Shown: piece after piece, positions 25,443 through 34,502 of the stretch
Position numbering within the stretch: position 1 is the first letter of the stretch
Layout of the letters: every line of letters starts with the position of its first letter
Assembly (NCBI GenBank): GCA_021823625.1
Contig: JAKANS010000045.1
Span: 1 to 36,379, forward strand
Direction of reading: 5' to 3'
DNA from: a bacterium
GTDB taxonomy: Bacteria; Verrucomicrobiota; Verrucomicrobiia; Limisphaerales; J093
DNA length: 36,379 bases
Translations under genes and position numbers: made by a program
Notes under the pieces: model-generated
Databases searched by the model: none
What the model saw: the letters and a program-made list of their open reading frames with translations, nothing else
Told to the model about the DNA's origin: nothing

Positions 25443-25574
25443 GGGCGCATCTCACTTTCTTGCAACTTCGGTGGGAATTCCGAGGAAAACCGGAGATTTG
25501 CCTTGGGATCTCTGGGTGAAATCATGTGAATTCCCTCGGAAAACGGAGGGTGTGCAAGAAAGTGAGATGCGCCC
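25443..25574. repeat. 132-bp element with 22-bp perfect terminal inverted repeats
   Basis: The left arm 25443-25464 (begins GGGCGCATCTCAC) is the exact reverse complement of the right arm 25553-25574 (ends GTGAGATGCGCCC). Inside the arms are two imperfect direct copies: GTGGGAATTCCGAGGAAAAC near 25471-25490 and ATGTGAATTCCCTCGGAAAA near 25524-25543. No transposase is encoded. It could be a miniature non-autonomous element, a long hairpin regulatory structure upstream of the FG-GAP gene, or a REP-like unit. Confidence 0.75.
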
Positions 25575-25636
25575 CTCGCGAACACCCACTTGCCGCCGGG
25601 CTTGACCCGTGCGCGCGGCTCTGCCAGACATGGGCC

Positions 25637-26974
25637 ATGCGTACATCGCTTCCCCTCTTGACTGGCCTGCTCCTCGCCGGACTTCCGGCCAACGCTGCCG
25701 AACACGCGATTCATACCTTCAAACGGATCGAACTCACCCCGCAGTTTTGGGCCGAAGGCGCCTTCATCGGCGACTTCAACCACGACGGCAAAATGGACGT
25801 GACCTATGGCCCATTCTGGTATGCCGGACCGGACTTCACGGTCAAGCACGAGTACCGTCCCGCGACCGCGACCTTCAAACACAAGCAGGCCGACGGCACT
25901 GAAGAGGAGGTGCCGGGTTACGAAGGCGGGCTGGGCAACAAGAATGCGTACTCGGACGACTTCTTCAGTTGGACGGCAGACTTCAACGGCGACGGCTGGA
26001 CGGACATCCTCGTCGTCGGCATGCCGGGCGAAAACGGGTACTGGTTCGAGAACCCGCAGGGGAAGGAAGGCCACTGGACGCGACACGTGGCGCTGGATGT
26101 GGTCGATAACGAGTCGCCGGAGTTCCGCGACCTCGATGGCGACGGCAAGGCAGAGTTGGTCTGCAACTCGAAGGGCTTCTTCGGCTACGCGAAGCCGAAC
26201 CCGGCGAATCCCGGCGCGATGTGGCAGTTCCATCCCATTTCCCCGAACAACAATTACCACAAGTACACGCACGGCCTGGGCGTCGGCGACGTGAATGGCG
26301 ATGGCAAAATGGACCTGCTGGAGTCAAACGGCTGGTGGGAGCAGCCCGCCTCGCTGCAAGGCGATCCGGTCTGGAAGTATCACAAATTTGTTTTCTGCCC
26401 GCCCACTGACCCTGGTGTGCCGGTCGGCGGTGCGCAACTTTTCGCCTATGATGTGAACGGCGACGGCTTGAACGACGTGATCACCTGCCTCGCGGCGCAC
26501 GGCTTCGGCCTTGCCTGGTACGAGCAGGTGCGCGACGGCGGCGAGATCACGTTCAAGCAACACCTGTTCATGAACAAGGCGCCGGCGGAAAACCGCTACG
26601 GCGTGCGCTTCTCCCAGTTGCACGCGCTGGATCTGGTGGACATCGACGGCGACGGCTTGTTGGACATCGTCACCGGCAAACGCTTTTGGGCGCATGGCCC
26701 GGAAGGCGACCCCGAACCGAACGCCCCGGCGGTGCTCTACTGGTTCCAGCTCGTTCGCGGCGCGGATCGTAGCGTGGACTGGGTGCCACGCCTCATCGAC
26801 GACAACTCCGGCGTGGGCACCCAGGTCCTCGCGGCGGACGTGAACGGCGACGGCCGGCCGGACGTCATCGTGGGCAACAAGAAGGGCGCATACGTGTTCC
26901 TCCAGGAAGTGCGGAAAGTCAGCGAACCGGAATGGCAAGCGGCCCAGCCGAAGCCGGTGGCCACGAGTCGGTGA
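25637..26974 (+). CDS. Secreted FG-GAP/VCBS repeat protein
   Basis: A 445-residue exported protein. A signal peptide covers residues 1-20 (LPLLTGLLLAGLPANAA). It carries at least seven calcium-binding-like DxDxDG loops of the FG-GAP type: DFNHDGKMD, DFNGDGWTD, DLDGDGKAE, DVNGDGKMD, DVNGDGLND, DIDGDGLLD and DVNGDGRPD. The spacing of repeats predicts a seven-bladed beta-propeller. Such proteins are numerous in verrucomicrobia and planctomycetes and are thought to bind glycans or other surface ligands; no catalytic domain is visible. ATG 25637 is chosen for the signal peptide. It is followed by two small genes on the same strand (gaps of 25 and 44 bases). Confidence 0.88.
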   Translation: MRTSLPLLTGLLLAGLPANAAEHAIHTFKRIELTPQFWAEGAFIGDFNHDGKMDVTYGPFWYAGPDFTVKHEYRPATATFKHKQADGTEEEVPGYEGGLGNKNAYSDDFFSWTADFNGDGWTDILVVGMPGENGYWFENPQGKEGHWTRHVALDVVDNESPEFRDLDGDGKAELVCNSKGFFGYAKPNPANPGAMWQFHPISPNNNYHKYTHGLGVGDVNGDGKMDLLESNGWWEQPASLQGDPVWKYHKFVFCPPTDPGVPVGGAQLFAYDVNGDGLNDVITCLAAHGFGLAWYEQVRDGGEITFKQHLFMNKAPAENRYGVRFSQLHALDLVDIDGDGLLDIVTGKRFWAHGPEGDPEPNAPAVLYWFQLVRGADRSVDWVPRLIDDNSGVGTQVLAADVNGDGRPDVIVGNKKGAYVFLQEVRKVSEPEWQAAQPKPVATSR

Positions 26975-26999
26975 ACCATCGAGCCGGAGGCGTCGGCGG

Positions 27000-27203
27000 A
27001 TGAACCCGGACAAGGCGCTTGAAAGACAACTCACTCGCTACCGCGAAATGACGTGCGACGAGCGGATCAGGATGGCCTTGGGCTTACACGAGCTGGCGAG
27101 CGAAATGGCGCGCGCCAGAATTCGTGCCCAATACCCGCATGCCACGGCCGCCGCAATCGAGCGGTTCTTGGCCGAGCGGCGTCGGTTGGTGCTCCCTGCA
27201 TGA
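27000..27203 (+). CDS. Small protein resembling the Rv0078B-related antitoxin family
   Basis: A 67-residue, mostly helical protein: ALERQLTRYREMTCDERIRM, ALGLHELASEMARARIRAQY, and PHATAAAIERFLAERRRLVL. The pattern, a first helix ending in MTxxxR, a central helix with LxLHELA, and then RxQYPHAT...ERFLAERR, is like small antitoxin proteins annotated as Rv0078B-related, as I recall them. No adjacent toxin gene is seen: the upstream gene is the FG-GAP protein and the downstream one a sugar isomerase. It may therefore be an orphan antitoxin or have another role. GGAGG about 10 bases before ATG 27000 is a reasonable ribosome binding site. Confidence 0.6.
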   Translation: MNPDKALERQLTRYREMTCDERIRMALGLHELASEMARARIRAQYPHATAAAIERFLAERRRLVLPA

Positions 27204-27247
27204 TCGACACGTAAAGTTTGAAACCAGAAACGCATGAAAGGAACGCC

Positions 27248-28162
27248 ATGAAACTCGGATTCGTCTCCGCCATCCTCCCGGACCTGTCGTTGGAACAGGT
27301 GCTCCAGTTCGCCAAGACTGAGCAGTTCGCCTGCGTCGAACTGATGTGCTGGCCGGTCGGCAAGGCCGAACGCAAATTCGCCGGCGTCACCCACGTCGAT
27401 GTCAGCGGCTTCAACCAAGCGCAGGCGGATGACGTGTGGGCCAAGGCTCACGAACACGGCGTCGGCATCAGCGGCCTCGGCTATTACCCGAACCCGCTCG
27501 ATCCCGATCCGGAGGTCGCGAAGAAGTCGGTGGACCATCTGAAGAAGGTCATCCTCGCCGCCGAAAAGCTGGGCCTGAAGATTGTGAACAGCTTCGTCGG
27601 CCGCGACTGGACCAAAACGCTCGACGAGAACTGGCCGCGCTTCCTCAAAACCTGGAAGCCGCTCATCAAGTTCGCCGAGGACCACGACATCAAGATCGGC
27701 ATCGAGAACTGCCCGATGTTCTTCACCCGCGACGAATGGCCCGGCGGCAAAAACCTCGCTGTTTCACCGGCGATCTGGCGGCGAATGTTCAGCGACCTCC
27801 CCAGCGACCACTTCGGGCTCAACTACGACCCGTCGCACTTCATCCTTCAGTTCATGGACCCGGCGTCGCCCTTGGTGGAGTTCAAGGACAAGCTGTTCCA
27901 CCTGCACGCGAAGGATGTCCGCATCCGCTGGGAGCGCATGAACGACGTGGGCATCTTCGCCTATCCCCTGGAATGGCACGAACCGCGCATCCCCGGCTAC
28001 GGCGACATCGACTGGGCGCGTTACCTGGCCGCGGTGCAGGCCGTCGGTTACGAAGGCCCGGTGTGCATCGAAGTCGAGGACGGCACGTTTGGCAGCACCC
28101 TGGAAGGCCGGCAACGGGCGCTGAAGGTCGCGCGGAACGTGCTGGCCCCTTTCTTGGTCTGA
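27248..28162 (+). CDS. Sugar phosphate isomerase/epimerase (xylose isomerase-like TIM barrel)
   Basis: A 304-residue TIM-barrel of the AP-endonuclease-2/xylose isomerase-like family. Metal-binding residues are expected in IKIGIENCPMFFT (Glu), GLNYDPSHFILQF (Asp and His), KLFHLHAKDVRI (His, Asp) and PVCIEVEDGTFG (Glu). The protein starts KLGFVSAILPDLSLEQVLQF, the usual first strand. Family members isomerise or epimerise sugars, inositols and keto-sugars; the FFTRDEWPGGKNLAVSP insert is common in the uncharacterised bacterial branch. ATG 27248 is preceded by AAAGGA at a suitable distance, and an upstream codon at 27218 is rejected. Cytoplasmic. Neighbours hint at carbohydrate catabolism, but the substrate cannot be named. 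Confidence 0.9.
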   Translation: MKLGFVSAILPDLSLEQVLQFAKTEQFACVELMCWPVGKAERKFAGVTHVDVSGFNQAQADDVWAKAHEHGVGISGLGYYPNPLDPDPEVAKKSVDHLKKVILAAEKLGLKIVNSFVGRDWTKTLDENWPRFLKTWKPLIKFAEDHDIKIGIENCPMFFTRDEWPGGKNLAVSPAIWRRMFSDLPSDHFGLNYDPSHFILQFMDPASPLVEFKDKLFHLHAKDVRIRWERMNDVGIFAYPLEWHEPRIPGYGDIDWARYLAAVQAVGYEGPVCIEVEDGTFGSTLEGRQRALKVARNVLAPFLV

Positions 28163-28169
28163 GCAGAGT

Positions 28170-28366
28170 CGAGTGGGCCGGGCAGACGGTGGCGCATTCG
28201 GCCTGGGCCAGGGTCTATTCCGCGCAGATGAAGGCCAAGGGCCATTGGGCCATCCTGTAGGCGCTGGCCTTCAAAGGGGTGTTGGCAGACCCGCATGTCC
28301 TACGACGAAGCGCGCTATCTCCAACAACTGCGGCATCGCCAAAGTCCCAACATCGTGACCGCCTGA
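28170..28366 (+). pseudogene. Remnant of an IS110/IS1111-type transposase C-terminus
   Basis: Reading plus-strand codons from about 28170 gives VAHSAWARVYSAQMKAKG and HWAIL, a TAG stop at 28258-28260, and ALAFKGVL. The reading then continues in a shifted frame as QTRMSYDEARYLQQLRHRQS plus PNIVTA and TGA at 28366. This order (SAWARxYxxQxxxKG, ALAFK, then YDEARYLQxLRxR) is the C-terminal end of IS110/IS116/IS902 transposases. The internal stop, the shift and the loss of everything upstream make it a decayed fragment. It fills most of the 268-base gap after the sugar isomerase gene. Confidence 0.75.
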
Positions 28367-28430
28367 CCAATGGACCTCTTTTCCCCAAAACCCTTGCGCG
28401 GACCAGCTCAGGTGTCGTCCCACCGTGGCC

Positions 28431-29708
28431 TCAGATCTCGACCGGTTTCACCCGCTGGCCGTCGCGGACGCGGTCGCCGGGGTGGAGGATCACGGCATCG
28501 CCGGGCTTGAGGCCGGCGAGGATTTCCATCTCCGAATTGCTCGCGTGCCCGACTTTGATCGTCCGCAAATGCGCCCGGCCCTCGGTGACCACGAACGTCG
28601 CCCAGTCCTGCCCGCGCCGGAACAGCGCGCCGGAAGCCACCTTCGTTACCTGGTCGGCTTCCCACATCACGATGCGCGCCTCGACGCGGAATTGGTCGCC
28701 CAGGCTGCGGCGTTGTTCGGGCGGCGTGACCAGGTCGGCGATGACATTCACGCGTTGTTCCTCGACGCCAAGCGCCGAGACCTTGGTGAACGCGGCCGGT
28801 TCGACGTGCCGCACCCTGGCCTGCAAAGGCACCTCGCCGCCCCAATGTTCCAGCTCGATCCGCGTGCCGGGCCCGATGCGGGCTCCGTCGCGAGAGAGGA
28901 CGTCGATGACGACTTCCAGGTCGGTGGGATCGCCGATTTCCAGCAGGGTCTGGCCGGCGCTGACGACGCGCGCGCTTTGGTCCGGAACCCGCAAAACCCG
29001 GCCGCTGGCGGGGGCCTTGACCTCGGTGATGTCGCCTGCCGGCGCGGGATTGGTGAACGCGGCCAACGTCGCCTCAGCCTCGCGCAGTTCGCTTTCCGCC
29101 GCGCCTTCGTCCCGCATGGCCGACTCGTCCCGCCATTTCATGACCTCCAGTTCCTGAATGGAAACGGTTTGTTCCGCGAACAGCTTTTTGAAGCGTTCGA
29201 GTTCGCTGGTGGCGAAGCGGTGCGCCGCGCGGGCGCGTTCGAGGTTTTGAATGGCGGCATCGCGGCGGGCTTCGGCCAGGCTGCGGCTGCGCGCGTCCAG
29301 GAGAGCAGGGGGCAGCGGCTCGATCTCGGCGACCACGGTTTCGCCGGCTTTCACTTTGTCGCCGGGATCGAGCGCGATTCGCCGCAGCCGGCTGGCCAAC
29401 GGTGCGGTGACAAGGTAGCGTTGCTTGACGCGGGTTTTGCCTTCCTCGGTGACGGTGGACTGGAGTTTGCCGACCTGGATGGTGGCGAGTTCGACCAGCA
29501 CGGGTCTGGGCCAGAAACCGGCGACGATCAGCGCCAGCAACAGGACGAGTCCCATCCACGGCAGCCAGCGGCGTGAATGGCGGTTGGCTTGGTTGGCTCG
29601 CGGCCGGCCAGCGGATTTGAGCGCGGGCGCATTCGCCTTCATCGGGGAAACCGGGTTGGGCTGCGCCGCAGGCAGGACTTCGGCGTTGCTTTCGTGGTGG
29701 TCGTTCAT
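28431..29708 (-). CDS. HlyD-family periplasmic adaptor of an ABC exporter
   Basis: A 425-residue membrane fusion protein. One membrane helix (WLPWMGLVLLLALIVAGFW, residues about 49-67) anchors it after a cytoplasmic, Ala/Pro-rich N-terminus. The periplasmic part has the first lipoyl half (LVTAPLASRLRRIALDPGDK, VKAGETVVAEIEPL), a coiled-coil hairpin (SLAEARRDAAIQNLERARAA through ELEVMKWRDESAMRDEGAAE), the second lipoyl half (VKAPASGRVLRVPDQSARVV), the beta-barrel, and a complete membrane-proximal domain ending in HPGDRVRDGQRVKPVEI. It is the last gene of the ATPase-permease-adaptor operon, 16 bases behind the permease. With its partners it should form a MacAB/DevBCA-like tripartite exporter. 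Confidence 0.9.
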   Translation of the reverse strand: MNDHHESNAEVLPAAQPNPVSPMKANAPALKSAGRPRANQANRHSRRWLPWMGLVLLLALIVAGFWPRPVLVELATIQVGKLQSTVTEEGKTRVKQRYLVTAPLASRLRRIALDPGDKVKAGETVVAEIEPLPPALLDARSRSLAEARRDAAIQNLERARAAHRFATSELERFKKLFAEQTVSIQELEVMKWRDESAMRDEGAAESELREAEATLAAFTNPAPAGDITEVKAPASGRVLRVPDQSARVVSAGQTLLEIGDPTDLEVVIDVLSRDGARIGPGTRIELEHWGGEVPLQARVRHVEPAAFTKVSALGVEEQRVNVIADLVTPPEQRRSLGDQFRVEARIVMWEADQVTKVASGALFRRGQDWATFVVTEGRAHLRTIKVGHASNSEMEILAGLKPGDAVILHPGDRVRDGQRVKPVEI

Positions 29709-29724
29709 GAAAAAGTCCGAGTAC

Positions 29725-32090
29725 TTATTCGGGTGCCTTCAGGGCGCTGACCAGGTTGAGCCGGTTGACGCGTCGCAAGACCACAACGGCCGAGGTGGCC
29801 GACGCCACAAGGACCGTCAGCGCCGCAAACGCGTAGTTCGCTGAAGTCAAGATGACCGGCAGGTGAACGGTCTCGGTGTTCACGGCGCTGACGATGGCGG
29901 TGGCAAAACCGGCGCCGAGCGCGAGCCCGATCGGCAAGGCCAGCAGCGCCAGCACGCTCAGCTCGGTCAGCAACACTCCGCCCACCTCGCGCCGCGAAAA
30001 GCCGATGACCCGCAGCGTGGCCAGCTCGCGCGCCCGCTCGGCGAGCGAGATGCGGGCGTTGTTGTACACGACGCCGAACGAGACGATCATCGCGAGCACC
30101 ATATAGACTTTCTGGAAGAGACCGATGCTGGCGGCGGTGGTGTTGCGGAAATTCTCGCGCAGCGACTTCTTGATGGCCACCCAACTCACGCGTGGAATGT
30201 CCTTCAAGGCGCGCAGGAAATCGGCTTGCCGGTTCGCGTCCAGGCAGAAGCTGGCGCCGGAGACGATGTCCCCTTCGCCGAGCAGGCGGTTGAGGCTGTG
30301 CAGGTCCGTGTAGGCCGCGACACCGGCCAGGTCTTCCGAAAGCCCAACCAGCGGCAGGATCAGCGTCGGGCGCTTGCCTTCCAGGACATCGATGACGAGG
30401 TCGTCGCCCAGCCGCGCCTGGAGCGCCTCGGCGAGTTTGGACGAAAGCACCACGCCTTGCGTCGGGAGCACGATGCGGTGGTCGTCTTGGTCGATGACGC
30501 GGTTGTGGAGTGCGCTTGGCAACTGGCCTTGCAGCGGGAGCTGGCGTTGGTGCGGGCCGTTGCGGATGCGCACAAAGGCGGTGCGGAACGGTTCCATCGT
30601 CACCACGCCCGGCAGTCGGCGAAACAGGTGATTCACCGCGGCGTGCGCCGGCTCCACCAGGCCCACGCTCAAATCCTGTTGCTGGAGCGTGTCCCATTGA
30701 TAATCGAGCACGTAACTCACCGAATCGCGAAAGGCGTTCGGGACGACGAGAATGCCCGTGGCGAGCGACAGCCCGGCCACGGTGAACAGCGCTTGCATCG
30801 GCCGGCGCTCGATGTTGCGTACCGCGATGCGGAAGGTGTGCGAGAGCCAGTGCGCGATGCCGGTGCGTTCGACGAGCGCGGGTCGGTAATCTGCGGGTGG
30901 TTCCGGGCGCATCGCCTCGGCGGGTGGCAGGCGGGCGGCCCGGCGAACGGCGCTGAACACACCGGCCAAAGCCGCGCCGGCACAGACGAGCAGGGCGACC
31001 GAAAGCGCCGATTCGTTCAGCATGAAGTTCAGCTCCGGAAAGCGGAAGAACGCCGTGTAAAGATGGACGAGTCGAAGCCCCAAGCCGATGCCGCCCAGGC
31101 AGCCCAGGACCGTGCCGCCGGCGACCATGACGAAGGCGAACTTGAGGTAGTGCACCGCGATCTGGCGGTTCCCGAAACCGAACGCCTTCAAAATGGCGAT
31201 CTGTTCGCGCTGCAAGTTCAGCAGGCGCGACAGGATCGAGTTGGTCATGAACGCTGCGACGCTCAGGAACACCACTGGAAAGCCAATCGAGAGCGCCTTC
31301 AACACGCGGATTTCGTCGGAGACGCGGATGTGCGACGGGTGATCCGACCGCCCGTAGGCGCCCCGGCCGCCATAAGGCGTGAGCAGCCTGTCCAGCGCCG
31401 CAATGACCAGGCGCTCGACGGCGCCGGGTTCGAGCGTCAGCGACACGAAATTGAACGCGCCATCAAGGTCAAACGCCGCCGCCACATCCGAGTATCGCAT
31501 CCAAAAGATGCCATAGGTGCGGTTGTCCGGCAGCGCGGCGCCGGGGCGCGATTCGAAGATGAACTCCGGCGACAGCACGATGCCCGCGATCCGCAACGTT
31601 TGCCGGCGGCCGTTGAGCAACATGGTGACGGTGTCGCCGGGCCGAAGCTGGTTGGCGACTGCGAACGCTTCGCCGACCAGCGCTTCGCCGCGGCGCTCGG
31701 CCGACAGCCACTGACCGGTGCGGAGGAAGAGCTGGTTCAACTCGGGCTGGCCAAAATCCGGCAGCGACCGCACCAACCCGCTGGCCGGCTCGGCCAGGCC
31801 GGCGATGTCCAGCGTGACCTGCATCGAGATGCCAACCTGCACTTCGGCCACGCCGGGCAGGGCGCGGACGCGGTCGGCCAGCGCGTTCGGCGCGCGCTTG
31901 AGATTGGCGAAGACGTCGGCGAAGCGATTGGACTCGTAGTACTCGCGCCGGGTGGTATCGAGCGATTTGATCAGGCTGCGCGCCATGATCATCATCGCCA
32001 GGCCGCAAGCCATCACCAGCGCAACCGCGAAGGCCTGGCCTTTCATGCGGTTCAGGTCGCGCCACAGCTTGCGGTCGAGGTAGGAAATCA

Positions 32091-32091
<1 letters not shown>
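29725..32091 (-). CDS. FtsX-type ABC transporter permease
   Basis: A 788-residue integral membrane permease with two FtsX/MacB-type halves. Helix 1 is AVALVMACGLAMMIMA, followed by a large periplasmic domain (about residues 45-250). A three-helix FtsX block includes VVFLSVAAFMTNSILSRLLN and EQIAILKAFGFGNRQIAV, where the cytoplasmic coupling motif AILKAFGFGNRQI occurs. A second periplasmic domain and a second block (VLAMIVSFGVVYNNARISLA, ELATLRVIGFSRREVGGVLL) follow. This duplicated layout is that of predicted exporters of lipids, peptides or other compounds. ATG 32091 shares one base with the ATPase stop (TGATG). The gene ends with TAA followed by GTAC, the same context seen at two frame breaks in the window, though here LVSALKAPE looks like a natural end. 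Confidence 0.92.
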
Positions 32092-32834
<743 letters not shown>

Positions 32835-33037
32835 GCCGCGAAGCGGATTTGGTAGCAGCGTTGCGGCGCCGATTCAAGCGCGGGGGTGCGGCGAACAAGT
32901 TCAGCCTTGGCGCTTTGGCACCGGATCGTCCGCGGCGTTGCCGCACGGCCGGGGCCGCTTGAACCCGATCCCCTTCTGCCTCGTGGTGGGGTGACGAGGG
33001 TTGGGAGGCGGCTTGCCGCACCCAGCGGCGACCCGGC

Positions 33038-34258
33038 TCAGCCCTGGAGATAGATGCATTTCAGGTACTCAGCCTCGGGGAAGGTGGCCGGGTGATCGGC
33101 CGGGTGGAGCGTCGTTTCGAGTTCCGTGAAGGTGCGCCCGCTCCACCGGGTGGCCTGGCGCACGGTGTCGAAGAACTCGGCCGCGGAAACGTGCGCCGAG
33201 CAGGAGGCGGCCACCAGCACGCCCTGGCGCCGGAGCGCTCGCAGGCCATTCGAGACCAGCCGGCCGTAAGCCTGGATGGCGCCGGCCCGTTCCACCTCGC
33301 GCTTCGCCAGGGAGGGAGGATCGATCACCACCACGTCGAATTGCCGCGTTCGATTCTGGTCGAGCCAGGCAAACGCATCCGTCCGGATGCATTCGTGACG
33401 GCATCGGGCCAGCGAGGGGTCGTCCCGATTCAGGCCGAAGTTCCGCCGCGCCGCCGCGAGCGCGTGTTGGCTGAGGTCGAGATCCGTAACCGACCGTGCG
33501 CCACCACGGGCCGCGTAGAGCGAGAATCCGCCTGAGAAGCTGAAGGCGTTCAGGACCTCGGCGCCGGACGACAGCCGCTCCACCCGGCGACGGTTTTCGC
33601 GTTGATCCAGGAAAAAGCCGGTTTTCTGACCGTGGACCACATCGGCTTCGAAGCGCAGCCCCGATTCGAGAAACACCGGCCGCTCGGCGAGAGGCTCGCC
33701 AGCGAGCAATTGCCCGTCGGAAACCCCGAAGTCTCGCTGCGCCGCCGCTTGCGTGTTCCGGCTGAGCCGCAGGACGAGCCACTTCGGACGCAGCACCGCG
33801 CATAGCAGATCGGTCACTTCCTTGATCCGGGGCAGCCACGCGGCGGTGTAGAGTTTGAGCACGAGCACGGTGCCGTAGCGATCGAGCACGAGCCCCGGCC
33901 AGCCGTCGCTTTCGCCATGAATCCAGCGAAAGCCGGTGGTTTGTTCGTCAAACCCGCCGCGGCGTCGCTCGATCGCCCGGTGCAGTCGCTGTTGCCACCA
34001 CGCGGCGTCCAGCGTCAGCGGGTTGCCCGCGTGCAGCACCCGCACCCGGATGGGCGCCTCGGCGTCGAACCACCCGATGGCCAGAAACCGATCCTTCCGG
34101 TCGTAAACGACGGCCAGTTCACCGGTTTCGCCCGGGCGATTTTGATCGAGGACCGCGCCGGCGAAGAGCCACGGATGACCGCCGCGGAGGATCGTTTCCG
34201 CCGTAGCCGTCACGCGCAACCGCAAGCGTGGCCGGGTCTGGGGCGACCGTAAGTTCAC
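33038..34258 (-). CDS. RlmI-like class I SAM-dependent 23S rRNA (cytosine) methyltransferase
   Basis: A 406-residue protein of the RlmI/YccW family, which methylates a cytosine C5 in 23S rRNA. An N-terminal PUA-like domain ([40 protein letters not shown]) is followed by an EEHEE-type domain and the Rossmann methyltransferase. Marks are [38 protein letters not shown] (SAM site), [17 protein letters not shown] and [15 protein letters not shown]. The catalytic cysteine is in [17 protein letters not shown]. The start is uncertain: GTG 34258 ([12 protein letters not shown]) fits the family N-terminus; the frame stays open to a GTG at 34345. No operon partner is evident. Confidence 0.88.
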   Translation of the reverse strand: MNLRSPQTRPRLRLRVTATAETILRGGHPWLFAGAVLDQNRPGETGELAVVYDRKDRFLAIGWFDAEAPIRVRVLHAGNPLTLDAAWWQQRLHRAIERRRGGFDEQTTGFRWIHGESDGWPGLVLDRYGTVLVLKLYTAAWLPRIKEVTDLLCAVLRPKWLVLRLSRNTQAAAQRDFGVSDGQLLAGEPLAERPVFLESGLRFEADVVHGQKTGFFLDQRENRRRVERLSSGAEVLNAFSFSGGFSLYAARGGARSVTDLDLSQHALAAARRNFGLNRDDPSLARCRHECIRTDAFAWLDQNRTRQFDVVVIDPPSLAKREVERAGAIQAYGRLVSNGLRALRRQGVLVAASCSAHVSAAEFFDTVRQATRWSGRTFTELETTLHPADHPATFPEAEYLKCIYLQG

Positions 34259-34502
34259 GGCTAGTGCGAACCGAACAGGACTTTCCGTTGACCCATCGGG
34301 GAAAAGTCCGGCAGAGGGCGCCGTCGTGCCAAGCGCTAAACGCACTCAACGCGGCGGGGGGCGCACGTATTTGCCGACGAGTCCGACGGGGCGCGGTTGG
34401 GCGAGTCCCATCGGACCTGCGACTCCGCTGGGGCCCCCCCTACGATCATCCGTCCATCGCCCCTGGCACCAGAGGTCTTTATCGACGCCGGGCTGACATT
34501 GG

